Shown here: positions 26,556 through 35,128 of the stretch, piece after piece
Layout of the letters: each line of letters starts with the position of its first letter
Position numbering within the stretch: position 1 is the stretch's first letter
Assembly: GCF_905397285.1 (NCBI RefSeq)
Contig: NZ_CAJPUX010000002.1
Span: 620,001-684,000, forward strand
Direction of reading: 5' to 3'
Source: Cupriavidus plantarum
GTDB lineage: Bacteria; Pseudomonadota; Gammaproteobacteria; Burkholderiales; Burkholderiaceae
Length of the DNA: 64,000 nucleotides
Translations under genes and position numbers: made by a program
The notes under the pieces: model-generated
Databases searched by the model: none
Seen by the model: only the letters and a program-made list of their open reading frames with translations
What the model was told of the DNA's origin: nothing

Positions 26556-27193
26556 GTCACGGGACGGACGGTGCCGCGGGGAGCGCGATCGTCTACGTCG
26601 TCGATGACGACGAATCCATGCGCAACGCGGTGCGCATGCTGCTGCGGTCCGTGGGATTTCGCGTCGAGGTGTTCGCCACGGCCGCGGAATTCCTTGAACA
26701 GGAACTCGAAGACGCGCCCAGCTGCCTGATCCTCGATGTCCGCCTGAAAGGGCAGAGCGGGCTCGCGGTGCAGCAGCAGATCATGGAAGAGCGCGTGCCC
26801 ATTCCGATCATCTTCATGACCGCGCACGGCGATATCGCCATGTCGGTCAAGGCGATGAAGGCGGGCGCCACGGACTTCCTCGCCAAGCCGTTCCGCGATC
26901 AGGACATGCTGGACGCGGTGGCCGATGCGCTCGCGCGTGACGAGGAACGCCGCAACTCCGACCGTTCGCTCTCCGAGCTGCGACGGCGCTACGACTCGCT
27001 CACGCCACGCGAGCGCGAGGTCATGGCGCTGGTGACGCGCGGACTCATGAACAAGCAGATCGCTTCGGAAATGAGCCTCAGCGAAATCACGGTCAAGCTG
27101 CACCGGGGCCAGGCCATGCGCAAGATGGCCGCGCGGTCCCTCGCGGACCTCGTCCTCAAGGCGGAGGCGCTTGGCGTGGCGCCGGCCGGCTGA
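26552..27193 (+). CDS. FixJ/NarL-family response regulator
   Basis: 213 residues. The receiver (about 12-130) has VDDDES, phosphoacceptor Asp62 (LILDVRLKGQSG) and Lys112 (AKPF), and the LuxR-type HTH is at the C-terminus (LTPREREVMALVTRGLMNKQIASEMSLSEITVKLHRGQAMRKM). It is translationally coupled to the kinase gene and is its obvious partner. The palindromes at 24167 and 27241 are plausible binding sites, the second in front of the AraC gene that follows. Confidence 0.93.
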   Translation: MSHGTDGAAGSAIVYVVDDDESMRNAVRMLLRSVGFRVEVFATAAEFLEQELEDAPSCLILDVRLKGQSGLAVQQQIMEERVPIPIIFMTAHGDIAMSVKAMKAGATDFLAKPFRDQDMLDAVADALARDEERRNSDRSLSELRRRYDSLTPREREVMALVTRGLMNKQIASEMSLSEITVKLHRGQAMRKMAARSLADLVLKAEALGVAPAG

Positions 27194-27240
27194 GGCGCAT
27201 GGGGTGACGGCGGGCGATTCGGCAAAAACCGGGCGTCACC

Positions 27241-27257
27241 CTATACAAAGGTATAAG
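27241..27257. promoter_or_regulatory. CTATAC-N5-TATAAG palindrome, site 2
   Basis: CTATAC (27241-27246), AAAGG, TATAAG (27252-27257). It matches the site at 24167 in spacing and arms and lies 134 nt upstream of the AraC-family start. Confidence 0.5.
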
Positions 27258-27390
27258 GTCTACAAACTTAATCAGGGCGTGCGTAAACGGATGTCTGTCT
27301 GGTTGTCGGCAAGCGGCTGATATACCTTGGAAGGCATGTTGGCGGTGCATGGTTGCACTGCCTTGCCAACCCCCAGACAGCAGGTTTGAC

Positions 27391-28362
27391 ATGACCGGAA
27401 TCACCGCCTACAGCCCTGAACTCAGTTCTGATCCCGCCAGCCCCGTGCGACCCTCGTTCGCCGAATCCCCCATCGGGGAAGAGGTGAACTGGCGCGAACA
27501 CTCGGCGGGACTCGACGCCACGGCCTTGCGTTCCCGGCATGTGCCTGTCTCCCGCTGGATCCGCGCCGACAACGGCCCGCTCGAGGTGACTCACGACGGT
27601 CACGACGCGCATCACTGCATCGGGCTCAGCCTCCGCAGCCTGAATTGCACGTTCCAGTCGGCGGGCCGCCTGATCGTGCAGGGCCGCGTCGCGGCCGGCG
27701 CGGTGCAGATCACGGCGCCACGCGTACCCGTCAATGCGACGTTCGAATCCGCCAGCGACGTCCTGCATCTGTTCGTGCCGCAGGGCGTGCTGGCCGATTG
27801 CCATCAGGACCTGTTCGGCCGGGCGCACAATGGCGACATCGTGCTGTCCGATCCGCGGCTGATTACCGATACGACGATGGAGCGCCTGGGCCAGGCATTG
27901 GCGATGGCGCATACGCAGGACCCGAGCCTGGGCCGGTTGTTCATCGACAGCGTGAGCCTCGCGATCGTGTCGCGTCTGGTCAGCAACCACTTCAACCGCG
28001 TGGCCACGCAGTCGCGTCATGTGTCGGGACTGCCGGCCTGGCGTCTGCGCCGGGTGGTGGAGTATATCGACGCGCATCTGTCGGAGGCGATCGGCCTGGC
28101 GGATATCGCCGAGAGCGCGGGCCTGACGCGCATGCACTTCGCCGCGCAGTTCCGGCTGGCGACGGGCCTGCGCCCGCATGAATACCTGCTGCGCCGGCGC
28201 ATCGAGCATGCGCAGGATCTGCTGCGCGATGACAAGGGGAGTGTGCTGGATGTGGCGCTGCGTTGCGGTTTCCGCTCGCAGGCGCACTTCACGACGGTGT
28301 TCCGCCGCTTCGTGGGGGATACGCCGTACCGCTGGCGGAGCAAGGTCGCGGTCACGGGCTAA
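27391..28362 (+). CDS. AraC-family regulator with AraC-binding-like domain
   Basis: 323 residues: an N-terminal sensing domain of roughly 210 residues and a C-terminal AraC HTH pair (LRRVVEYIDAHLSEAIGLADIAESAGLTRMHFAAQFRLATG, and LDVALRCGFRSQAHFTTVFRRFVGDTPYRWR). ATG 27391 (MTGITAYSPE) has AGCAGG upstream. Position directly after the two-component operon, with a shared palindrome in front, suggests it is a downstream target. The inducer is unknown. Confidence 0.87.
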   Translation: MTGITAYSPELSSDPASPVRPSFAESPIGEEVNWREHSAGLDATALRSRHVPVSRWIRADNGPLEVTHDGHDAHHCIGLSLRSLNCTFQSAGRLIVQGRVAAGAVQITAPRVPVNATFESASDVLHLFVPQGVLADCHQDLFGRAHNGDIVLSDPRLITDTTMERLGQALAMAHTQDPSLGRLFIDSVSLAIVSRLVSNHFNRVATQSRHVSGLPAWRLRRVVEYIDAHLSEAIGLADIAESAGLTRMHFAAQFRLATGLRPHEYLLRRRIEHAQDLLRDDKGSVLDVALRCGFRSQAHFTTVFRRFVGDTPYRWRSKVAVTG

Positions 28363-28368
28363 GGGCGT

Positions 28369-28404
28369 ACCGAACGGCAGACCGAACGGCAGCCCGAACG
28401 GCGG
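28369..28404 (+). repeat. 12-bp tandem repeat after AraC gene
   Basis: Three copies of ACCGAACGGCAG (28369-28380, 28381-28392, and a diverged copy 28393-28404) begin six bases past the AraC stop codon. Confidence 0.85.
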
Positions 28405-28460
28405 GCTGAACGACATAGGTCCTTCGAACGCGCGGCCCGGTCGCGTCGACCTATGTCGTT

Positions 28461-28518
28461 CCCCTCTCCCCCGGGGAGAGGGGCCGGGAGGGGGCCGGGA
28501 GAGGGGGCCGGGAGAGGG
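28461..28518. repeat. palindrome copy 2 with 13-bp tandem repeats
   Basis: CCCCTCTCCCC (28461-28471) and GGGGAGAGGGG (28473-28483) form a perfect palindrome around one C, related to the element at 23325. It is followed by about three copies of a 13-bp GGGGCCGGGAGAG unit up to 28518. It lies between convergent genes and may act as a bidirectional terminator. Confidence 0.7.
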
Positions 28519-28519
28519 A

Positions 28520-29872
28520 TCAAACGATCGTTGCGAGTCCCAGCGTCAGCAGCAATGCCACCACGGAGATGATCGTCTCCGCGACCGACCAGGTCTTGAA
28601 GGTCTGCGTCACGGTCATGTTGAAGTATTCCTTCACGAGCCAGAAGCCGGCATCGTTCACGTGCGAGAGGATCAGCGAACCGGCGCCGGTGGTCAGCACC
28701 AGCAGTTCGGGACGCGTCCCCGGCACGCTGGCCGCGATCGGCGCGACGATGCCAGCCGCCGTGGTCATCGCCACGGTAGCCGACCCGGTAGCGATACGAA
28801 TCAGCACGGCCACGAGCCACCCAAGCACCAGCACCGACACATGCGCGCTGGTCGCGACGTCAACGATCGCGTTGGAAATTCCCGAGTCCCGCAGCACGCG
28901 GCCAAAGCCGCCGCCCGCACCGACCACGAGCGTGATGATCGCCGTCGGCGCCACGCATTCATTGGTGAACTTGAGAATGGTCTCGCGATTGAAGCCCCGT
29001 GCCTTGCCGAACGTGAAGAAGCTCACGAGCGTGCCGATGAGCAGCGCCATCACCGAGTTGCCGATCAGCTTCAGGAAGTCGTTGGCGAAGGTCTTCGGGG
29101 TGGTGAACAGATCGGCCCAGCTGCCGATCAGCATCAGGATCACCGGCAGCAGGATCGTGAACACGGTGATGCCGAAGCCCGGCAGCGCGTGGCGTTCGGA
29201 CGCTTCCTCGGTCAGTTGCTCGGCCAGCGGATTGATCGCGGGCAGCTTGACGTAGCGGTCCATCAGCCGCGCGAAGATCGGACCCGCGATGGCGGCTGTG
29301 GGAATCCCGACGATCAGCGCATACATGATCGTGCGGCCCATGTCGGCGCCATAAGCCGACACCGCCAGCAGCGCGGCGGGGTGCGGCGGAATCAGGCCGT
29401 GCACGACGGAAAGGCCCGCGACCATCGGAATGCCGACGAGCACCATCGACGTGCCCGTGCGCTTGGCCACGTTGAAGGCGATGGGCACGAGCAGCACGAA
29501 GCCCACTTCAAAGAATACGGGCAAGCCGACGATGAACGCGATGGTCACCATGGCCCAGTGGACGTTCTTCTCGCCGAAGAAGTCGATCAGCGTGAGCGCC
29601 ACGCGCTCCGCGCCGCCGGACTCGGCCATCATCTTGCCGAGCATGGTGCCCAGCCCGATCACGAGCGCGATATGCCCGAGCGTGCCGCCAACGCCGGCCT
29701 CGAACGATTTGACGATGTCCCCCATCGGCATGCCCGACGCGAAGCCGAGCAGTACCGACACCACGACGAGCGTGATGAACGGGTTGAGCTTGAATTTGGC
29801 GATCAGGATCACCAGCGCGATGACGGCGATCAACGCGTACAGCAAGAGCGTGGTTCCGGTTACGGCACCCAT
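28520..29872 (-). CDS. GntP-family sugar-acid permease
   Basis: 450 residues with 12-14 membrane helices, of the gluconate:H+ symporter (GntP) family. Family segments include LGFASGMPMGDIVKSFEAGVGGTLGHIALVIGLG, GLPVFFEVGFVLLVPI and HGLIPPHPAA. It imports gluconate-like acids. It is the last gene of the RpiR-deacylase-RidA-permease operon, so here the substrate is probably an amino- or acetamido-gluconate. The palindrome-rich region after its stop probably ends the transcript. Confidence 0.93.
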   Translation of the reverse strand: MGAVTGTTLLLYALIAVIALVILIAKFKLNPFITLVVVSVLLGFASGMPMGDIVKSFEAGVGGTLGHIALVIGLGTMLGKMMAESGGAERVALTLIDFFGEKNVHWAMVTIAFIVGLPVFFEVGFVLLVPIAFNVAKRTGTSMVLVGIPMVAGLSVVHGLIPPHPAALLAVSAYGADMGRTIMYALIVGIPTAAIAGPIFARLMDRYVKLPAINPLAEQLTEEASERHALPGFGITVFTILLPVILMLIGSWADLFTTPKTFANDFLKLIGNSVMALLIGTLVSFFTFGKARGFNRETILKFTNECVAPTAIITLVVGAGGGFGRVLRDSGISNAIVDVATSAHVSVLVLGWLVAVLIRIATGSATVAMTTAAGIVAPIAASVPGTRPELLVLTTGAGSLILSHVNDAGFWLVKEYFNMTVTQTFKTWSVAETIISVVALLLTLGLATIV

Positions 29873-29953
29873 GTTGTCTCCTTACGGATGTATGTGGTTG
29901 GCTCGAGGGGTAGAAAACTAGAAAGATGAAGCGGGGGAAGCAGAGAAAAAGGC

Positions 29954-30337
29954 TTATCGTTTGAACGCGACGCAGTCGATCTCGACCTTGCAGTCGACCA
30001 CCATCGACGATTGCACACAGGCGCGCGCTGGCGGATTCGCACCAAAGTAATCCTTGAAGATGCGATTGAACGAAGCGAAGTCACGCGCATCGTCGAGCCA
30101 CACGCCGCAACGCACGATGTGCTCGGGACCGTAGCCAGCCTCGGCAAGAATCGCCAGCATGTTGCGAATGGCCTGATGGGTCTGCGGCACGATGCCGCCG
30201 TCGACGACCTCGCCATCGACCATCGGCACCTGGCCCGAAACATAGAGCCAGCCATCTGCGCTTACGGCGCGGGCAAAGGGCATGTGCTGGCCACCGGTAC
30301 CGGTACCGCCTTCCACGCCGTATCGTTTGATTTCCAT
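29954..30337 (-). CDS. RidA-family enamine/imine deaminase
   Basis: 127 residues, typical RidA length. The family motif RACVQSSMVVDCKVEIDCVAF holds the active-site Arg in PPARACVQ. RidA hydrolyses reactive enamines and imines released by PLP-dependent dehydratases, speeding formation of the keto acid. It lies 34 nt downstream of the deacylase gene and 81 nt upstream of the permease gene on the same strand. With a PLP deaminase in the divergent operon, the most likely job is handling its enamine product. Confidence 0.92.
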   Translation of the reverse strand: MEIKRYGVEGGTGTGGQHMPFARAVSADGWLYVSGQVPMVDGEVVDGGIVPQTHQAIRNMLAILAEAGYGPEHIVRCGVWLDDARDFASFNRIFKDYFGANPPARACVQSSMVVDCKVEIDCVAFKR

Positions 30338-30371
30338 GAGAGTTCCGGAAGGATAGAAAGTCTAGAGAGGG

Positions 30372-31844
30372 CTATGCGCGCAGCGACGGCGCGCGCGCGA
30401 GGAATCGGCCGGCCCGCAGCCCCGTGGGCGCGCGCTGCTGCCATGACAGTTCGCCGTTCACCCAGACCGCTTCGATGCCCTCGGCGGGCGCCACCGGCTC
30501 GGTGAAGGTCGCCGCATCGCGGATCGTGGCGGGGTCGAACAGCACGAGATCGGCCCAGTAGCCCTCGCGCACGAAGCCGCGCTCCTTCAGACCGAAGCGT
30601 TCGGCCGAGAGGCCGGTCATCTTGTTGACGGCGACGGTGAGCGGAAACAGTTCCCGATCGCGCGCATAGTGTCCCAGCACGCGCGGAAACGCGCCCCAGA
30701 GGCGCGGATGCGGCAGCGGATCGTTGGGCAGGCCGTCGGAACCGATGACCGTGGCCGGATGACGCAGGATGCGGTCGACGTCGGCTTCTTCCATACCGTG
30801 GTACACGGCGCCCGCCGGTTGCAGCCGGTGCGCGGCCGTATGCAGGTCCACGCCCCATTCGGCCGCGATGTCCGCCAGCAGGCGGCCGCCCATCGCGGGT
30901 TCGGGTTCGGACCAGGTGACAAGGATGTCGAAGTCGCCCGTCACCTGCTTGAGGTCGAGCGTCGAGGAACTGGCGGCATACGGATAGCAGTCGCAGCCGA
31001 CGAGCTGCCAGCGTTGCGCCTGCTCGAGCGCGTCGAGGACTTCGCCGCTGCGGCCCCAGTTGGCGACGCCCGCGCATTTGAGGTGCGAGATGACGACGGG
31101 CACGCGCGCATGGCGGCCGATGCGAAAGGCCTCGTCCATGGCGTCGAGGATCTCCGCGAATTCGCTGCGCAGATGCGTCGCATAGAGGCCGCCGGCGTCG
31201 GCGAGCGGTTCGGCGAGCGCGAGGACTTCTTCCGTCGGCGCCGAGTATGCGTTGGCGTAGGCGAGGCCGGTGGACAGGCCAAGCGCGCCAGCGTCGAGCG
31301 CTTCCTGCAGCTGCGCGCGCATCGCCGCGATTTCCCCGGCGGTGGCCGCGCGGTCGAAGCGGTCCATATGGTTGCTGCGCAGGGCGGTATGGCCCACGAG
31401 CGCGGCCACGTTGACCGCGGGCTGTGCGGCGTCGACGGCCGCGACGTAGCTGCGGAAGTCGGGATAGCGGAACGCGTCCGCATGGCCGAGCAGGTTCATC
31501 GGATCGGGCGGATCGCCGGCGAGCGTCACCGGCGCGGCGCTGATGCCGCAGTTGCCGACGATCACCGTCGTCACGCCCTGCGAGAGCTTCGGCGTCATCG
31601 CGGGTTCGCGGACCACATTGGTGTCGTCATGCGTGTGCACGTCGATAAAGCCCGGGGCCAGCGCGAGGCCATGGCCTTCCACCACATGCGCGGCGCTGTC
31701 CGGGTCGATCGGCGCATCGTCGTCGAGCCAGGCGATGCGCGCGATGCGGCCATCGCGGATGCCGACGTCGGCCATGCGCGCCGCCGCGCCCGAGCCGTCC
31801 AGCAGCAGCACGCAGCGAATCAGGGTATCGAAAAGGTGCGGCAT
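30372..31844 (-). CDS. D-aminoacylase-type N-acyl deacylase (amidohydrolase)
   Basis: 490-residue metal-dependent amidohydrolase of the N-acyl-D-amino-acid deacylase group. Metal and catalytic sites: HTHDDTNVV, VGNCGISAAPV (Cys ligand), GHTALR, ATHLRSE, VISHLKCAG and the catalytic Asp in VIGSDGLP. It removes N-acyl groups from D-amino acids. It begins one base after the RpiR stop. In this cluster the best-fitting substrate is N-acetyl-D-glucosaminate, giving D-glucosaminate and acetate; an ordinary N-acyl-D-amino acid is the alternative. Confidence 0.9.
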   Translation of the reverse strand: MPHLFDTLIRCVLLLDGSGAAARMADVGIRDGRIARIAWLDDDAPIDPDSAAHVVEGHGLALAPGFIDVHTHDDTNVVREPAMTPKLSQGVTTVIVGNCGISAAPVTLAGDPPDPMNLLGHADAFRYPDFRSYVAAVDAAQPAVNVAALVGHTALRSNHMDRFDRAATAGEIAAMRAQLQEALDAGALGLSTGLAYANAYSAPTEEVLALAEPLADAGGLYATHLRSEFAEILDAMDEAFRIGRHARVPVVISHLKCAGVANWGRSGEVLDALEQAQRWQLVGCDCYPYAASSSTLDLKQVTGDFDILVTWSEPEPAMGGRLLADIAAEWGVDLHTAAHRLQPAGAVYHGMEEADVDRILRHPATVIGSDGLPNDPLPHPRLWGAFPRVLGHYARDRELFPLTVAVNKMTGLSAERFGLKERGFVREGYWADLVLFDPATIRDAATFTEPVAPAEGIEAVWVNGELSWQQRAPTGLRAGRFLARAPSLRA

Positions 31845-31845
31845 G

Positions 31846-32733
31846 TCAGTCTCCCAGCGGCTGTCGGCTATCGGCATGCGTGCCGCGATGGTCGTCCAGC
31901 ACATACTTGAGGCGGCGCAGACGTTCCTGGCTCTGGTCCTGATGCAACAGCGCGAGCTGGGTCGCCAGCACGTCGAGCACGAGCAGCATCGCGTAGCGCG
32001 ACGCCGACGGCTTGAAAATGAAATCCGTCTCGTGCGTCCGCACGGGCAGCAGCACATCCGCGAGCGCGGCCAGCGGCGAGCCGAGCGATGTCACCGCGAT
32101 GAGTTTCGCGCCGTATTCCCGCGCGATCTCGCAGTTCGCGAGCATCTCCGGCACATTGCCGCTCGCGGAGAAGGCCAGCACGACGTCGTCGCGCACGAGC
32201 GTCGCGGCCATCATCTTCTGGAGCAGCGCGTCGTGATAGCTCGCGGCCGGATGGCCGAGCCGCGCGAGTCGATGGCAGGCTTCGTCGGCGAGCATCGTGG
32301 ACGCGCCGCCCATGCCAAAAGCGTAGACCATGCGCGCGTCGCACAACAGGCGCGCGGCCGCATCGATGCGCTCGGCGTCGATCAGCTTGCGATTGACCTC
32401 GAGCGACGCCACCGCATCCGCATGAACGCGATCGGCCAGCGTGGCGGGCGCGGCGGCTTCATGCGCACCGCCGCTGGGCAGAAAGCGCGACCCCACGGCG
32501 GTGGCCTGCGCCAGCCGCAGCTTCAGGTCGCGGACGTCGCGGCAGCCAAGCGCCTTGGCCAGGCGCGTCACGCTGGCTTCGCTGACGGCCGCCTTGCGCG
32601 CCAGCTCGTTGATACTGGCCGCCGCCGCCGCGGCGACATCCTCGAGGATCACCTGCGCCACCTTCTGCTCGGCCAGCCGCAGGGCGGGCCCACGCTCGGC
32701 GATGCGGGTGAGGATGTCGAACGGTGCGGTCAT
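31846..32733 (-). CDS. RpiR/MurR-family regulator with SIS domain
   Basis: 295 residues. The N-terminal HTH_6 domain (EDVAAAAAASINELARKAAVSEASVTRLAKALGCRDVRDLKLRL) is followed by a SIS sugar-phosphate-binding domain (MVYAFGMGGASTMLADEACHRLARLG, VVLAFSASGN). Such proteins sense phosphosugars, for example KDPG for HexR. It heads the minus-strand operon and is divergent from the PLP deaminase gene. Two inverted repeats in the 125-bp gap are likely operators. KDPG or a related intermediate is a plausible effector. Confidence 0.9.
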   Translation of the reverse strand: MTAPFDILTRIAERGPALRLAEQKVAQVILEDVAAAAAASINELARKAAVSEASVTRLAKALGCRDVRDLKLRLAQATAVGSRFLPSGGAHEAAAPATLADRVHADAVASLEVNRKLIDAERIDAAARLLCDARMVYAFGMGGASTMLADEACHRLARLGHPAASYHDALLQKMMAATLVRDDVVLAFSASGNVPEMLANCEIAREYGAKLIAVTSLGSPLAALADVLLPVRTHETDFIFKPSASRYAMLLVLDVLATQLALLHQDQSQERLRRLKYVLDDHRGTHADSRQPLGD

Positions 32734-32775
32734 GGCGGCGGTGGGGCGAGCGGTGGAGCGAGGGGTGAATGCGCG

Positions 32776-32790
32776 TGTTACTTTCTAACA
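32776..32790. promoter_or_regulatory. inverted repeat TGTTA-N5-TAACA
   Basis: Perfect 5-bp arms (32776-32780 and 32786-32790) with a 5-nt spacer, 43 nt upstream of the RpiR start. It is a candidate RpiR operator in the divergent promoter. Confidence 0.5.
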
Positions 32791-32804
32791 AACGGTGCCG
32801 CATG

Positions 32805-32825
32805 GTAATTTCCCGCTAAAATTAC
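32805..32825. promoter_or_regulatory. inverted repeat GTAATTT-N7-AAATTAC
   Basis: Perfect 7-bp arms (32805-32811 and 32819-32825) with a 7-nt spacer, 34 nt upstream of the PLP deaminase start. The arms resemble HexR-type half-sites (GTAATT/AATTAC), but the spacing is wider. It is a good operator candidate for the RpiR protein. Confidence 0.6.
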
Positions 32826-32858
32826 GTCAACCGCGTATTCACCCCCATACCAAAAGCG

Positions 32859-34145
32859 ATGCATGAGACAAAGTACCAGCCGGGCATGATCGACCCGGTG
32901 AACAAGGCCATGGGCCGTATGGCGGCGCCGCTGGCTCCCGACGCGGCAGGGGAGGTCGGCTGGCGGCTGCTCGACGAAGATCTGAGCCTGCCAGCGGCGG
33001 TGCTCTACGAGGACCGGCTCGCGCACAATCTCGACTGGATGCGCCGCTTCATGGGCGAGTACGGCGTGCAGCTCGCGCCGCACGGCAAGACGACGATGGC
33101 GCCCAAGCTCTTCGCGCGGCAGCTCGCGGAAGGCGCGTGGGGCATCACGCTCGCCACCGCGCACCAGACCGCCGCGGCGCACGCGCATGGCGTCCGGCGC
33201 GTACTGATGGCCAACCAGCTCGTCGGCCGCCGCAATATGGAAATCATCGCGGACCTCCTTCAGGACCCCGAGTTCGAGTTCTTCACGCTGGTGGACTCGG
33301 CCGAGCTCGTCGATCAGCTTGGCGCGTTCTTCCACAAGCGCGGACAGCGGCTGAACGTGCTGATGGAGATCGGCGTGACAGGCGGCCGCACCGGGGTGCG
33401 CGACGCCGCGCAGCAGGCGGCGGTGCTGGGCGCGCTCCAGCGCTGGCCCGGCGCGCTGACGCTGGCGGGTGTGGAGGTGTACGAAGGCGTCGTGCAGGAG
33501 GAAGAGGGCGTGCGCGCGTTCCTGCGGCGCACGGTCGCCATCACCCGCGAACTGGCGGCGGCGGGCGCGTTTGGCCGCCAGCCCGTGATCCTCTCCGGCG
33601 CTGGCTCCGCGTGGTACGACGTGGTCGCCGAAGAGTTCTCGCAGGCAGCGCAGGGGGGGAACATTGAGGCGCCGATCGAGATCGTCCTGCGCCCCGGCTG
33701 CTACCTCACGCATGACGTCGGCATCTATCGCGCCGCGCAGGACCGCATCCTCGCGGGCAACCCCGTCGCGCAAAAGATGCGGGAGGGCTTGCTGCCGGCG
33801 TTGCAGCTATGGGCGTACGTGCAGTCGATTCCGGAACCGGGCCGCGCGATCATCGGCCTCGGCAAGCGCGACGCCGCGTTCGACGCGGGGCTGCCCATTC
33901 CCGCGCGCCACTATCGCCCGCATGGCGGCACCACCGCGCCCGTGGACGCGCCGGCGCACTGGAAAATCGCCGGGATGATGGACCAGCATGCCTATCTCGA
34001 GATTCAGGCTGGCGACGACCTGCGGGTCGGCGATATGATTGCCTTCGACATCTCGCATCCCTGTCTGACCTTCGACAAGTGGCGCCATATCCCGGTGCTC
34101 GATCGTCAGTACCGGGTCATCGATATCGTGCAGACCTTCTTCTGA
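32859..34145 (+). CDS. fold-type III PLP amino acid deaminase (D-serine dehydratase-like)
   Basis: 428 residues of the D-threonine aldolase/D-serine dehydratase (DSD) family. The PLP lysine is Lys77 in APHGKTTMAPKLF, and the zinc site His-x-Cys is in FDISHPCLTFDKW. It eliminates the amino group from a beta-hydroxy D-amino acid. It is followed by a KDG kinase and a KDPG aldolase in one operon, so I infer D-glucosaminate is dehydrated to 2-keto-3-deoxygluconate. D-serine or D-threonine deamination is the alternative. ATG 32886 is a possible internal start. Confidence 0.88.
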   Translation: MHETKYQPGMIDPVNKAMGRMAAPLAPDAAGEVGWRLLDEDLSLPAAVLYEDRLAHNLDWMRRFMGEYGVQLAPHGKTTMAPKLFARQLAEGAWGITLATAHQTAAAHAHGVRRVLMANQLVGRRNMEIIADLLQDPEFEFFTLVDSAELVDQLGAFFHKRGQRLNVLMEIGVTGGRTGVRDAAQQAAVLGALQRWPGALTLAGVEVYEGVVQEEEGVRAFLRRTVAITRELAAAGAFGRQPVILSGAGSAWYDVVAEEFSQAAQGGNIEAPIEIVLRPGCYLTHDVGIYRAAQDRILAGNPVAQKMREGLLPALQLWAYVQSIPEPGRAIIGLGKRDAAFDAGLPIPARHYRPHGGTTAPVDAPAHWKIAGMMDQHAYLEIQAGDDLRVGDMIAFDISHPCLTFDKWRHIPVLDRQYRVIDIVQTFF

Positions 34146-34159
34146 GGAGCGACTGCGAC

Positions 34160-35095
34160 ATGAGCATCGACATTCTTGCCTACGGCGAACCGCTGGTGGA
34201 GTTCAATCAGCAGCCTGACGACCCCTCGCGCTATCTGCAGGGATTTGGCGGCGACACCTCCAACTTCTGCATCGCCGCCGCGCGTCAGGGCGCCACGACG
34301 GGCTATATCACCGCGGTCGGCGCGGACAGTTTCGGCGAGCGCCTGCGCGAACTGTGGACGCGCGAACGCGTCGATACGCGCCACGTCAGCGTGAACCCCG
34401 CCGCGCCCACCGGCGTGTACTTCGTCTCGCACGACAGCCACGGTCACCGCTTCGACTATCTGCGCGAAGGGTCGGCGGCCGCCCGCTATCACCACGATCA
34501 GCTGCCGCTGCCGGCGATCGCGCAGGCGCGCTTCCTGCACGTCTCCGGTATCAGTCTCGCCATCAGCACGTGCGCGTGCGACGCGGGGCTCGCGGCGATG
34601 GAGCACGCGCGCAAGGCCGGCGTGCGCGTCTCGCTCGACACCAACCTGCGCCTGCGGCTGTGGTCGCTCGCGCGCGCCCGGGGCATCATGCGCGAGGCGT
34701 TTTCGCTGACCGATATCTGCCTGCCGAGCTGGGACGACATCACGGTCCTGACGGGGCTCGACGATCGCGACGCGATTGTCGACTACCTGCTGGGCTGCGG
34801 CATCGGACTCGTCGCGCTGAAGCTGGGCGAAGAGGGCAGCTACGTCGCCACGCCCGAATCGCGGGCGCTCGTCCCGCCGTTTCCCGTGCAGCCGCTCGAC
34901 GCCACGGGCGCGGGCGACTGCTTCGGCGGCAGCTTCATCGCGCGCCTGGCCGCCGGCGCCGATCCGTTCGACGCCGCGCGCTACGCCAACGTGGCGGCCG
35001 CGCTTTCCACGACAGGCTACGGAGCGGTCGCGCCCATCCCCCGCGCGGAGGCCGTGCTCGCGCGGCTGGAACAATCCGTCGCCGTGATCGCCTGA
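34160..35095 (+). CDS. 2-keto-3-deoxygluconate kinase (PfkB family)
   Basis: 311-residue ribokinase-like sugar kinase. It has the N-terminal GEPLVEFNQ and GGDTSNFCIAAARQG motifs of KDG kinases and the C-terminal DATGAGDCFGGSFIARL with the catalytic base Asp and anion hole. It phosphorylates 2-keto-3-deoxygluconate to KDPG. AGGAG precedes the ATG, 14 nt after the deaminase stop. The substrate is supported by the aldolase encoded next. Confidence 0.9.
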   Translation: MSIDILAYGEPLVEFNQQPDDPSRYLQGFGGDTSNFCIAAARQGATTGYITAVGADSFGERLRELWTRERVDTRHVSVNPAAPTGVYFVSHDSHGHRFDYLREGSAAARYHHDQLPLPAIAQARFLHVSGISLAISTCACDAGLAAMEHARKAGVRVSLDTNLRLRLWSLARARGIMREAFSLTDICLPSWDDITVLTGLDDRDAIVDYLLGCGIGLVALKLGEEGSYVATPESRALVPPFPVQPLDATGAGDCFGGSFIARLAAGADPFDAARYANVAAALSTTGYGAVAPIPRAEAVLARLEQSVAVIA

Positions 35096-35101
35096 TCTTT
35101 A

Positions 35102-35126
35102 TCGTTTATTGCACCGTTTATTGCTT
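35102..35126 (+). repeat. 12-bp tandem duplication
   Basis: CGTTTATTGCAC (35103-35114) and CGTTTATTGCTT (35115-35126) fill most of the 33-bp gap between the kinase and aldolase genes. Confidence 0.75.
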
Positions 35127-35128
35127 CG

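Noticed and set aside
28178..29929. 583-codon open frame antisense to the GntP permease
   Set aside because: Very rich in His, Arg, Asp and Gln and without a family pattern; the opposite strand encodes an unmistakable permease.
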